Below the pieces are notes generated by a model. That model did no database searches. It saw nothing but the letters and a program-made list of their open reading frames with translations, and was not told where the DNA came from. From positions 83,409 to 147,408 of the forward strand of contig CALXRI010000006.1 in assembly GCA_944390795.1 (NCBI GenBank): a stretch of DNA of 64,000 nucleotides. Direction: 5' to 3'. Made by a program: the position numbers and the translations under genes. This document shows, in pieces, positions 6,753-15,714 of the stretch (position 1 is the stretch's first letter; every line of letters begins with the position of its first letter). This DNA comes from an uncultured Victivallales bacterium (GTDB lineage: Bacteria; Verrucomicrobiota; Lentisphaeria; Victivallales; UBA1829).

Positions 6753-9106
6753 TTCTGACTCCAGACCCAGTTGACCACGGGGTCGCCCGGAATGCCGTTT
6801 GCCAGAATGGACTCCCCGATCTTTCCGGCTGTCTGCGCCTTCAGCGGGTCGTATCCTTCCAGAAACATCTGCTGTTTTGCCCGGAATGCCTTCCATGCCG
6901 TGGCGTAGCGGCGCATCGCTTCGCGAGAGATTGTCGAGGCCGGGGAGAAGTAGAAAAACGCCGCTTTCGCTGCGAAATAGGTGCGAGTGCCGGGTGCTTC
7001 CTCCGCTATTTTGTCGAGGGTGGAAAGCATGGCGGCGCGGCACTGAAGCAGAGTTTCACAGCGGCGCTTGAGCGTCTTCGTGGCTCCGTTCAGCATCCAC
7101 TGATTCTCGGGAAGCGCCAGCCAGAGATCGGTCTCCTCCACCGCGCGGTAAAGTGCGGCGAGCGCGATGCAGTCCGGCTGGAAATCCAGTCCCGAAATGA
7201 GATCGGTGGAATAAAGGTTAGTCGGCTGGAGAGAGGACTGCAGAATGATTTCGTAGAAAAAGCGGATGCCGAACATCCGGTCATAAATCCCGGACGGCGC
7301 TTTTCTGCGGGGATTGGGCATTTTCTCTTTCAGACAGTCGAAACGGAACGCTTCCTCCAGAGTTTTCCGGGAATTGAAACGCTCCACGATTTCCGGGGTC
7401 CCGCCTTTTTTGTCCAGTCCGTTGTTTTTAAGCTTTGCAAGCAGGTATTTCAGATTTTCCATCTTGCGCAGGAGCGCCGCCTGGCGTTCGGCAAGCTGAT
7501 TGCGCTTTTTCAGGATCCGGGAGCTGATGATGCATTCGTCGGGGGATACGAACGGCACATCGCGTATGATGGCATCGAAACGCATGGCGGTCACCGCGGT
7601 CTGGTTGGCCGCGACGTCATTCTGGTTTCTCCCCAGACGTTTCAGGATGTCGGCGAGATCCTGCGCCCGGACACGGACGCTTCCGGAAGCCGCCGTTCCC
7701 AGGCGTTTCAGCTCTGCCGCAAGAGCCTTGAAATCCGTATCTTCCGTATTCAGACGATCCAGCGCGGCCGTCATTTTATCCAGAATCGCGCAGTTGTTTT
7801 TCAGTTCCGCCAGCAGATTGTCGATTTCCCCGCGGAGAGGGAGAAGCCATTCCGGTTCCAGCTCTTTTTTCCGCTTGAGAAGGGGATCTTTCTCCAGTTC
7901 CGCCAGCAGATTCTTCTGAGTTGCCGGATCGGAATCCATCGAAGAAAGGATGTCACGCAGTTTGAACTGCACGTCCAGCAGGGATTTTGCATGGTGCACC
8001 AGCGCCATGCGTTCATCCACGGAGGCGTCCTCCCAGTTCCAGGCGAAACGGTTGCCCGCCTCCATGCGGCCGAAACACTTTGCGGCATCCTGCCATTCGG
8101 AATCCTTCAGAAGACGTTTGAATTCATTCCATGCGGCAAGCGTCTTTCCGTAGCGCGCAATGTTTTTCAGATGCTCCTGATGATATTTCTCATATTTCTG
8201 AAAATTCCGCGATCCGGGCATGCGGTCAAGCAAGCGCCGGGCCGCGGCGAAGTCCGCGCGGCGGATGTAGTATTCCGTGGCGGCCAGAACCTGGGAGGCC
8301 TCGGGTGTTGCGGCGTAGAAAAGACCGAAGACGCAGAGAATGACGACCACGGTAATTCCCATGATCAGAAATTTGCGCCCGAGCTGCGAACGGGTGTGCG
8401 GAACATTGCGGTCGAGAAACATGAGATCGAAAAAGGCCACGGAGATTTCATCGGAATCCATCAGCATGCGTTCCTGGCGCCCCAGTTTCGCGCCGTTGAC
8501 AAAGGTGCCGTTCAGACTGGAAAGGTCCCGGATCCAGGACTCCCCGTTTTCCGCGATGCGGATTTCCGCATGGAAACGCGAAACGACATCATCCCTTATG
8601 ACAATGTCGTTTTCCGGCGCGGATCCGATCCTGATGAGATTTTTTTCAAGGCGTACGAGTTCTCCACCGCGCGGTCCGTTCAGAAATTCCAGACGGTGCA
8701 CGTCACAGGGCCGGGAATCACGCAGTTCCGCAGGCTTGACGAACAGCTCGCAGTCGCCGACGGCGACCCGGTCATTCGGTTTCAGAACATATGAGGACAG
8801 TGTTCTGCCATGGACATGCAGAATGTTTTTCCCGCAGGCCTGGATCCGGATTTCCCGCGGAAGAAGGCGCAGTTCCGCCTGATAATCGGAGGATACGCGG
8901 TCCTGTTCCGGGACGATCCAGTCATTGTCCGCGGCACGCCCGATCTTCACGATTTCACCAAGTGCGTCGGTTTTTACCGAAACAATCAGACGCCCCCGGC
9001 AGCGGAGTTCCAGGATGCGCACATAGGTGCGTTTCCGCTCTTTCTCTCCGGAGGATTGTTCCGCACCGTCTTTCCTCTTGTCATGTTTTCGAAACAGTTT
9101 TCTCAT
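6749..9106 (-). CDS. Double-FHA-domain membrane protein with long C-terminal helical region
   Basis: A 785-residue protein. After a basic N-terminus comes a first FHA-like domain (about 30-125) in which IGRAADND is clear but the SxxH part is weak. A canonical second FHA domain follows (about 137-230) with RIGS, SRFHAEI and NGTFVNG, the phosphothreonine-binding loops. One membrane helix lies at 246-265, then 500 residues rich in charged and Leu residues that look like helical repeats (TPR-like or coiled). Topology would put the FHA domains in the cytoplasm and the helical part in the periplasm. It overlaps neighbouring genes by 4 bases on both sides. Likely a phospho-dependent scaffold for the Tad machine; partner kinase probably the one at 4766-5641. 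Confidence 0.75.
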   Translation of the reverse strand: MRKLFRKHDKRKDGAEQSSGEKERKRTYVRILELRCRGRLIVSVKTDALGEIVKIGRAADNDWIVPEQDRVSSDYQAELRLLPREIRIQACGKNILHVHGRTLSSYVLKPNDRVAVGDCELFVKPAELRDSRPCDVHRLEFLNGPRGGELVRLEKNLIRIGSAPENDIVIRDDVVSRFHAEIRIAENGESWIRDLSSLNGTFVNGAKLGRQERMLMDSDEISVAFFDLMFLDRNVPHTRSQLGRKFLIMGITVVVILCVFGLFYAATPEASQVLAATEYYIRRADFAAARRLLDRMPGSRNFQKYEKYHQEHLKNIARYGKTLAAWNEFKRLLKDSEWQDAAKCFGRMEAGNRFAWNWEDASVDERMALVHHAKSLLDVQFKLRDILSSMDSDPATQKNLLAELEKDPLLKRKKELEPEWLLPLRGEIDNLLAELKNNCAILDKMTAALDRLNTEDTDFKALAAELKRLGTAASGSVRVRAQDLADILKRLGRNQNDVAANQTAVTAMRFDAIIRDVPFVSPDECIISSRILKKRNQLAERQAALLRKMENLKYLLAKLKNNGLDKKGGTPEIVERFNSRKTLEEAFRFDCLKEKMPNPRRKAPSGIYDRMFGIRFFYEIILQSSLQPTNLYSTDLISGLDFQPDCIALAALYRAVEETDLWLALPENQWMLNGATKTLKRRCETLLQCRAAMLSTLDKIAEEAPGTRTYFAAKAAFFYFSPASTISREAMRRYATAWKAFRAKQQMFLEGYDPLKAQTAGKIGESILANGIPGDPVVNWVWSQK

Positions 9107-10584
9107 TCTTCAATCGTCCAGATGTTTTTCATGATCTTCACATGTCTGTGATCGTCCGGTGACGGAAAGCGCCGCAGGCATTCGCTGACAATCCGATTCA
9201 TGCCCTCGGTATTCTCAGCCGTCTGATAGGTCTGATATGCCAGACAGCATTGCGAGTACCATACCTGCTGCTTCTCCTTGAATTCCAGCCAGAGAGGCAG
9301 CACCGCGGCGGTCAGCACCTCGTCGCGGCTTTCATACGCGCGGCAGAGCAGCGTCCTCAGCATTGCATCCAGTTCGTCCCAGACGGCGATAGCGATATTT
9401 TTCCGCAGTTCCTGCGAAGCCCGCTGGAGCAGACGCGTCGAGTCCCCCTCCATTTGTTTTTCCGGGATCTCCCAGTAACGGTCCGCCATCGCCGGGGAGA
9501 CGACGAACGCGCCGAACCTCTGCAGAACCCGGTCGGACCGCCAGAAATGGCCGACCGGAACCTCCCGCAGCAGAACGAGCTCCTTGTCGTGATAGCGCAT
9601 GTAGCTGGCGTATCCCTGCCAGCGGAAATTTTTGTCCTGCCTGCTGTAGGAGAGGCGGTAATACGGGAAGCCGCCTTCCGCAGGCCGGTAAAAATCCTGT
9701 TTCGGGTCCTCGAGAAATGCAAAGCCCTGCTGTTCGGAAACCCGTTTCCGCCAGTTGTCAAAGCTTTTCCTGCGCGTCGTCCGGAATCCGTCCGGCACGG
9801 TGCTTACCGTGAATACGATGTGGAACGGCACATCGAAGTTTTTGCCGAGCGCGGTCATGATCTCGCAGTTGTTTCCATCGCTTTTCACCACCGTTGCGGA
9901 CATTTTCGGGAAATAGACAAGGCATTTCCCGCCAGGGGCAATTTCCGTCCGGACCTCTCCGTCGTTGTAGTTCCCGGAAACCTCGCCCGGCCATGTGACC
10001 GGATTTTCCAGCCGGAGTTCGGAAAGGATGTAGGAGCCTCCCAGAATCAGAATGAATATCAGAATCCCTGCCACGATGACAATCTGTTTCCGGCGTTTCT
10101 GGCTGCGGTTGAATTTCCGCAGATCGTCAAGTTCCGCCGCGGAGGCATAGCGTGTGCTGTCTCCTTCCGGAGGACGATTCTCCTCCGTACCCTCCCCGGT
10201 CAGTTCCTCGGTGGGCTCCTCGGTGTCTCCGCTGCCGGAAGCGGCGGCGGAAACGGGCGGCGGCGAGTCGTCGCTTTCAAGCATGAAGGTGAGTTCCTTT
10301 CCGATCCGGACGTCCGCCCCCGGAAGCAGCCGGCGGTCCTCTCCTCCCGGAACCTCCTCGCCGTTCACCAGCGCGGATGCGTTCTCAAACACATGCAGCA
10401 GAACGCCGGTGTCAGACTGCGGCATCAGCGTGACATGTTCCGGCGCGATGTCCGTTCCGCCGGGGCGGATGTCCGCATCGCGGCTCCGTCCGATCACGGT
10501 TCCGGAATTCAGAATTGCAAATGTGCGTCCGGCTAATTCGCCGGAGAGAAACTTTATTTTGTAACTGGATGACGCTTTTTCCAT
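9103..10584 (-). CDS. FHA-domain single-pass membrane protein
   Basis: A 493-residue protein with an N-terminal FHA domain (about 8-100: VIGRSRDADI, then EHVTL in place of SRRH, then ALVNGEE). An acidic Ser/Glu/Pro linker (105-145), one membrane helix (167-188) and a 300-residue extracytoplasmic domain follow. The SxxH motif is altered (APEHV), so phosphopeptide affinity may differ from a canonical FHA. ATGA overlap with the second FHA gene downstream; 10 bp after TadC start-side gene. Same architecture as the next gene, suggesting the two pair across the membrane. No known family seen for the C-terminal part. Confidence 0.7.
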   Translation of the reverse strand: MEKASSSYKIKFLSGELAGRTFAILNSGTVIGRSRDADIRPGGTDIAPEHVTLMPQSDTGVLLHVFENASALVNGEEVPGGEDRRLLPGADVRIGKELTFMLESDDSPPPVSAAASGSGDTEEPTEELTGEGTEENRPPEGDSTRYASAAELDDLRKFNRSQKRRKQIVIVAGILIFILILGGSYILSELRLENPVTWPGEVSGNYNDGEVRTEIAPGGKCLVYFPKMSATVVKSDGNNCEIMTALGKNFDVPFHIVFTVSTVPDGFRTTRRKSFDNWRKRVSEQQGFAFLEDPKQDFYRPAEGGFPYYRLSYSRQDKNFRWQGYASYMRYHDKELVLLREVPVGHFWRSDRVLQRFGAFVVSPAMADRYWEIPEKQMEGDSTRLLQRASQELRKNIAIAVWDELDAMLRTLLCRAYESRDEVLTAAVLPLWLEFKEKQQVWYSQCCLAYQTYQTAENTEGMNRIVSECLRRFPSPDDHRHVKIMKNIWTIEE

Positions 10585-10594
10585 GAACTCCTCC

Positions 10595-11491
10595 TCAGAA
10601 CAGCGGCACGCCGGCTTCCTTCATCTTCAGGAAAACCGGTGTCAGAATGATGATGAAAACGGCGGGCAGAATGAACAGAGCCATCGGAAGAAGCATCAGC
10701 GAAGGAGCACGCTGGGCTTTGCATTCGGCAAGCGCGAAACGGACTTTGCGCATTTCCTCGCCCTGAATCTCCATCGTTTCCGTCAGCGGCGCGCCCAGTT
10801 CGGTTCCCAGTGCGATCGCGGCGGCGAACGAGGTGAATTCCTTGATCTGAATCCGGTCCGCCATGTTCTGCAGCGCGACGGTCCGGATCACGCCGAGTTC
10901 CATCTCCCGAAGCATCTGGGAGTATTCGTCCGTCAGCGGTCCCGAAATCCCGAGCTTGACATAAAAGCGGATCGCCGCGGAAAAATCCAGGCCGCCACGC
11001 ATGGCCGAGGCGATCAGATCAATGGAATAGGGGATCGCCTTCAGGATTTCCATCCGGCGCTTCTGCGCAAGGTTGCCGATCATGACGCCAGGCATGCTGC
11101 CGCCGACGAAAGCGGCGATCAGAGCGGCGATCGGAATGGAAATGCGGTTCTCCCGGTCCACCAGCAGGGCCGTGACGAATCCGGCCGCCAGCGCAAGAGC
11201 GCCTCCAAGAACCAGCTGGGTGCAGTAGACTGCTCCCGGAGTGAGTTTCAAGCCCGCAAAAGTCAGCTTCTTCTGCAGTGCGGACGCATGTCCCCGGAAG
11301 GCGATCCGGAACAAAGTCCCTATGCCTGCGCTTTCAAGGATATCCGCCAGAGGTTTGACCATACGGAAGAGCAGCGGGGTGTTTTCCGGCTTTTCCGCTT
11401 TCCTTTCCCGCTTCTCACCCAGAACGACGAAAAAAAGCGTCGGAAGCAGAACCGCCATGAAAGTCAGTGCATAAATAAAAATCTGTTTCAT
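10595..11491 (-). CDS. tadC: TadC inner-membrane platform protein
   Basis: A 298-residue polytopic protein of the GspF/TadC type. With TadB it forms the inner-membrane platform on which the TadA ATPase drives pilus polymerisation. It has an N-terminal helix, two central helices (residues about 105-150) and a C-terminal pair (about 265-290). The conserved cytoplasmic stretch RMEILKAIPYSIDLIASAM and the motif LGTELGAPL are typical of this family. Start taken at ATG 11491, just below the TadB stop at 11496; an upstream in-frame start would overlap tadB. Gene order TadA-TadB-TadC is the canonical one. Confidence 0.85.
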   Translation of the reverse strand: MKQIFIYALTFMAVLLPTLFFVVLGEKRERKAEKPENTPLLFRMVKPLADILESAGIGTLFRIAFRGHASALQKKLTFAGLKLTPGAVYCTQLVLGGALALAAGFVTALLVDRENRISIPIAALIAAFVGGSMPGVMIGNLAQKRRMEILKAIPYSIDLIASAMRGGLDFSAAIRFYVKLGISGPLTDEYSQMLREMELGVIRTVALQNMADRIQIKEFTSFAAAIALGTELGAPLTETMEIQGEEMRKVRFALAECKAQRAPSLMLLPMALFILPAVFIIILTPVFLKMKEAGVPLF

Positions 11492-11495
11492 TGCG

Positions 11496-12395
11496 TTATA
11501 CCTTGATGTCCACAATCGCCCGAATTGCAAAATAACCGATCACTTCCAATGTCAGCATCACACCGATGGCACACCATCCGATCAGAGTCTGCACCATCGG
11601 CAGCATCAGCTCATTGTTGATGAAGAAAAGCAGCAGGAATGCCGCAAGAGGCGCCAGCGACATCGCCAGCGCTTCAAAGCGCCCCTGTGCGGTCAGCGCC
11701 CGGAGTTTCTGCTGGAATTCCGTTCTTCCCCGGATCATCCATGTGATTTTTTCCAGAACGTCGACCATGCTTCCGCCTGACTGCGTCGTCAGACGGATTG
11801 AAATGATAAGCAGCTGGAGATCCTCGCAGGGAATCCGGTTGTACATGCGCTGGAGCGCCTCCGCCAGTTCCAGCCCGAGGCGGTATTCCCGGATCACGAT
11901 CATCAATTCCTCCTTCAGCGGACCCTCGCAGCGCCGGGAGAACACTTCCAGCGCCTGCGGCAGCGCCTGCCCCGCGCGCAGTCCGCTTGTCAGCCCGAGC
12001 GCAAGGTCCAGGATGCTGTTTTCAAAACGCTCCGCGCGCCTGCGCACCTTGGCGGAGAAATAAAACCAGGGAGCCGCCATGCCCAGAGCGAAAACAAGCG
12101 CGCCCGCCGGCACGATGATCAGCGGTTCGTAAATCTGGCAGAACACAAGCGTCGCAACCAGAACGCCGGACAGCAGAACTCCTGCGGAAAGCTGAATCTG
12201 CTGCAATGTGGTGCGGTCGATGAAATAGTAGACATTGTTCGCCATTCCTTCGGAACGATTCTCCTTGATCCTGCGGTCGGTCTGTTCCAGGCTGAACGAC
12301 TGGATCAGGGAGATGAGAATGTAAATCAGAAGGGCGACGGCAAAGAGCACCAGAAGATAGACTCCATAGCGTTCCAGAACCGATACTGAATTCAT
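11496..12395 (-). CDS. tadB: TadB inner-membrane platform protein
   Basis: A 299-residue GspF-domain protein with an N-terminal helix, a central pair of helices and a C-terminal pair. The core carries the family pattern ENSILDLALGLTSGLRAG and RLTTQSGGSMVDVLEKI. It pairs with TadC to form the platform for the TadA motor. It lies 13 bp after the ATPase gene and 4 bp before tadC, in the order seen in classical tad loci. Confidence 0.87.
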   Translation of the reverse strand: MNSVSVLERYGVYLLVLFAVALLIYILISLIQSFSLEQTDRRIKENRSEGMANNVYYFIDRTTLQQIQLSAGVLLSGVLVATLVFCQIYEPLIIVPAGALVFALGMAAPWFYFSAKVRRRAERFENSILDLALGLTSGLRAGQALPQALEVFSRRCEGPLKEELMIVIREYRLGLELAEALQRMYNRIPCEDLQLLIISIRLTTQSGGSMVDVLEKITWMIRGRTEFQQKLRALTAQGRFEALAMSLAPLAAFLLLFFINNELMLPMVQTLIGWCAIGVMLTLEVIGYFAIRAIVDIKV

Positions 12396-12408
12396 TCCAT
12401 GCTCCTTT

Positions 12409-14100
12409 CTAGCCTTCTGGCACGAAGACGGACATGTCCAGCTCCAGATCGCCGGCCTGGCGCAGTTCGTCGATGAATTTCGGGATGTTGCCCGTGGGCG
12501 TATGGCGCCCGATCACGTGGAACTTCTCGTCAAACCCCTCCTGTTCGAACGTGAAGATGTCCTGCAGAAGAATCGTGCTGCCCTCCCGTCCGGTCACTTC
12601 GGAGATTTTGACAATCTTCCTGGAACCGTCCGGAAGCCGGGTCTGCTGAACGATCAGGTGAATCGCCGATGCGATCTGTTCCCGGATTGCCGAAGAGGGC
12701 AGTTCAAATCCCGCCATCATGACCATGTTCTCCAGACGGGACAGCGCGTCGCGCGGATTGTTCGCATGACAGGTTGTCATGGAACCGTCATGCCCGGTGT
12801 TCATCGCCTGAAGCATGTCAAGCGCCTCAGCGCCGCGGCATTCCCCGACAATGATCCGGTCCGGGCGCATGCGCAGCGTGTTGATGACCAGGTCGCGGAT
12901 TGTGATGCGCCCCTGTCCCTCGACGTTGGCCGGACGAGCCTCCAGACGGCAGAGATTTTCATGACTCAGTTTCAGTTCCGCCGAATCCTCCACCGTGATG
13001 ATGCGCTCCTTCTCCGGAATGAACTGCGAGAGAATGTTCAGAAGCGTTGTTTTGCCGGATCCGGTTCCCCCGGAAACCAGAATGTTGCGCCGCGCACGCA
13101 CCGCCTCCCGGAGAAAGAGCGCCATCGGACGGGTCAGGCTTCCATATCCGATCAGGTCTTCGTCCGTGAGTTTTCTGGACGGGAATTTGCGGATTGTCAC
13201 CAGGGAGCCGTCGAGCGCCAGCGGGGGGATGACCGCATTGACGCGCGACCCGTCCTCCAGGCGGGCGTCCACCATCGGAGACGCCGCGTCAATGTGACGG
13301 CCCAGAGGCTCCACGATGCGCTGAATGATGGACTGCAGATGGGTTTCCCCGTTGAATTTCGCTGCGGAACGGTAAAGCAGCCCCCTGCTTTCCACAAAGA
13401 TGTTTTCCGGGCCGTTGATCATGATTTCCGAGATGTTCGTGTCGCGCAGGAGCGGCGACAGCGGCCCGAGCCCGATCAGGTCGTCAAGCAGAATTCTCCG
13501 GAACTGCTCCAGATTGACGTCCGCAGGAATCTCATGGCGGATTTCGCGCAGAATCCGCTCAACAGTCTCCTCCACTCGCGGACGCATTTCGCTGCTGGTC
13601 ATCTCCTTCGAATTGCCGATATTCAGAAGCTCAAGGACGCGGGTCTGCACCTGTCTCGCAAGGCGGATCATCACATCACTGTAAAGGGCGACCAGGGAGG
13701 TCTGTGCGGCATAGACCGGCAGTTTGTGCTCCTGAGCGTCCGTTTTTTCCGGCGTCGAAGCGGTCGGTCCGGACGGGCGCGGCGGCGCGGACGGCGCTGG
13801 CGCGGATTCGCTTTTTTCCAGAATCAGCTCCGTTTCGCCGATCTGGATTGTGTCGCCGGGAGCAAGCCCGGTCCGGCCGGAGATGGGTTTCCCGTTTACG
13901 CGTGTTCCGGTCCGGCTTGCCAGATCTTCGATGAACAGATTGCCGTCGTTCGCGGTGATTTCCGCGTGGCGGCGGGACACTTTCCTATCCGCAACGCAGA
14001 GCCCCGCGCCATCGGAGCGCCCGATCGTCATCGGGCATTTGCCCTCCAGTGAGACGGTTTGCTCTTTCCCGTCAGCGGCTTTGATTTTCAGCAGCATCAT
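12409..14100 (-). CDS. tadA: FHA-TadA fusion: pilus assembly ATPase with N-terminal FHA domain
   Basis: Hexameric secretion ATPase that powers Tad pilus assembly (CpaF/TadA family). Residues 1-95 form a canonical FHA domain (MTIGRSDG, SRRHAEI, RVNGKPI), followed by an Ala/Pro linker to about 125 and the T2SSE-type ATPase. Walker A is GGTGSGKTT (344-352) and the Walker-B-like region is IIVGECRG (about 416-423); Asp/His boxes follow. Standard TadA proteins are about 400-480 residues without FHA, so the extra domain explains the 563-residue length. The fusion suggests motor activity or localisation is gated by a phosphothreonine on another component. No separate TadZ/CpaE localisation ATPase is present in the window. 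Confidence 0.9.
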   Translation of the reverse strand: MMLLKIKAADGKEQTVSLEGKCPMTIGRSDGAGLCVADRKVSRRHAEITANDGNLFIEDLASRTGTRVNGKPISGRTGLAPGDTIQIGETELILEKSESAPAPSAPPRPSGPTASTPEKTDAQEHKLPVYAAQTSLVALYSDVMIRLARQVQTRVLELLNIGNSKEMTSSEMRPRVEETVERILREIRHEIPADVNLEQFRRILLDDLIGLGPLSPLLRDTNISEIMINGPENIFVESRGLLYRSAAKFNGETHLQSIIQRIVEPLGRHIDAASPMVDARLEDGSRVNAVIPPLALDGSLVTIRKFPSRKLTDEDLIGYGSLTRPMALFLREAVRARRNILVSGGTGSGKTTLLNILSQFIPEKERIITVEDSAELKLSHENLCRLEARPANVEGQGRITIRDLVINTLRMRPDRIIVGECRGAEALDMLQAMNTGHDGSMTTCHANNPRDALSRLENMVMMAGFELPSSAIREQIASAIHLIVQQTRLPDGSRKIVKISEVTGREGSTILLQDIFTFEQEGFDEKFHVIGRHTPTGNIPKFIDELRQAGDLELDMSVFVPEG

Positions 14101-14109
14101 AAATCGTCT

Positions 14110-15702
14110 TCACCATGTGAACATTTTCAGGAACCAGTTCCGCTCTTCCCGGTCATGCGTTTTCCGGCTTTTATCCCGGACCGATTCGGAAATGGTTTTT
14201 TCCGCATCCGCCGTATCCGCGGAGGGAATGCTTGTCATCTGCACCTTGCGTTCCGCGATTGTGGGACATGCCAGAATCAGCAGAACCATCTCCTCCCCCT
14301 GTTTTTCCTCGGAGGCCATGAACCAGCTGACGACCGGAATATGGCGCAGAAACGCGTATCCGCCCGGTCCGCTCTCGGAGTAGGTCAGCTCCTTCTGTCC
14401 CGCGATGACGGCCGTCTTGTTGAGCGGACAGAAGATTTCCGCCGTGGTCTTTGTGGACCGCTGGAAATAATCCTCCTCCTGCTTGATGGGGGCAAGGCTT
14501 TTTTCCAGATCGAATTCCAGTCGGACCATATCGGCCCGGACCAGTCCGCCGCGGACCTTCATCTTCAGCCCGAAATTGATCGGCTGCAGATTTGCCGCAT
14601 CCTGGCTGTAAACTTTGACATTCAAGGTCCCGCCGTTTTCATATACGGCATAATTCTTACTGTTGTTTGTGAGCGTAAGATGACCCGCGTCCCGGAAATC
14701 GGAGATGCCGTTATTGCCGAAGAACACGAGCGAGCCCTTCAGATCGGTATTGAACTGGGAATAAAGACCTTTCCCGTCCGTCGGCCCCGTAAGTCCTTCC
14801 GGTGCGCCTCCGGCCAGCGCCCGGAACCAGGCGATCAGATTCCAGGAGAGAACCGTTCCGTCGGCGGACGAGTTGCCGAGACGCTCCAGCTGCGTTCTTG
14901 TCACGCCGACGAACACGACACCCACATCCAGCTGAGTATCCGCAATGTTCAGTTCCGTCACAACCTTCAGGGCGTCTCCGTTCCATTCCGGGGAAAGCCA
15001 TGTCTGGGCGGCGAGAATCCGTTTGACCGCGGCAATGTCATTTTCGCAGAGCAGATAGCCGGAAACCGTCAGAAGGCCGTTCGACACCTCGAATTTGAGC
15101 TGTCCGGGCGTATCCGGGGAAATCGTGTCGGCAACCTTGAATCCGGCGTTTTCCAGACGCTTTTTCAGATCCGTGAAGAGCGCCGGCCCCGGCCGGAAGG
15201 TCACATAGTTGTGACAGCGGTCCTCATAACGCTTCACAACCCGCCGGAAATATTCCCAGTGTCCCGGCCTTGTGATTTCTCCGCGCAGAGTCAGAACATT
15301 GTCGGAAAGTTCGATTCCGACTTCCGGCAGATCGCCCAGTTCCCGGCTCAGTTCACGGTAAACCTGCATGACGGAGCTGGACACAGTTACGCGGAATTCC
15401 TTTTTCATCCCGTTTGCCGAGGCTGTCACCACGGCGTTTCCGACCGAGACTCCCTCCAGTTCGAAGGAGCGTCCCTCAATCCGGCCGACCCTGACATTGT
15501 CCGTGCTTGATTTGCAGTGCCCAATCTGGAAGGGAACCTCGAATTTCCGGGATTCTCCGGTGGAGATGGTGACACTTTCCGGGGGAAGACTCACTCCCGT
15601 CCCATTCCATTGGAGAGAGGCGCCTTCCGCCGCGGGTTCGGCGCCCGGCAACGGGAGAAGGATCCATGCAAGCAGGACCGACAGGCAGAAAAAAATTCTC
15701 AT
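14110..15702 (-). CDS. rcpA: Tad outer-membrane secretin (RcpA/CpaC)
   Basis: A 530-residue secretin that forms the outer-membrane gate for the pilus. It has a signal peptide (about 1-23), an N-terminal pilus-formation domain, a BON-like segment (about 105-200) and the secretin core in the C-terminal half. The stretch around TTAEIFCPLNKTAVIAG and VPVVSWF near residues 415-460 corresponds to the conserved secretin core (normally VPxLGDIPxLGxLF). The last 45 residues are charged and unique. It follows CpaB by 12 bp and precedes the FHA-ATPase by 9 bp. Together with CpaB it identifies the locus as Tad and the host as Gram-negative. Confidence 0.85.
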   Translation of the reverse strand: MRIFFCLSVLLAWILLPLPGAEPAAEGASLQWNGTGVSLPPESVTISTGESRKFEVPFQIGHCKSSTDNVRVGRIEGRSFELEGVSVGNAVVTASANGMKKEFRVTVSSSVMQVYRELSRELGDLPEVGIELSDNVLTLRGEITRPGHWEYFRRVVKRYEDRCHNYVTFRPGPALFTDLKKRLENAGFKVADTISPDTPGQLKFEVSNGLLTVSGYLLCENDIAAVKRILAAQTWLSPEWNGDALKVVTELNIADTQLDVGVVFVGVTRTQLERLGNSSADGTVLSWNLIAWFRALAGGAPEGLTGPTDGKGLYSQFNTDLKGSLVFFGNNGISDFRDAGHLTLTNNSKNYAVYENGGTLNVKVYSQDAANLQPINFGLKMKVRGGLVRADMVRLEFDLEKSLAPIKQEEDYFQRSTKTTAEIFCPLNKTAVIAGQKELTYSESGPGGYAFLRHIPVVSWFMASEEKQGEEMVLLILACPTIAERKVQMTSIPSADTADAEKTISESVRDKSRKTHDREERNWFLKMFTW

Positions 15703-15714
15703 ATTCCTGATTCC

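Noticed and set aside
6617..8794. Plus-strand open frame of 725 codons opposite the double-FHA gene
   Set aside because: Shadow of the real minus-strand gene, which has recognisable FHA domains and overlapping operon neighbours.
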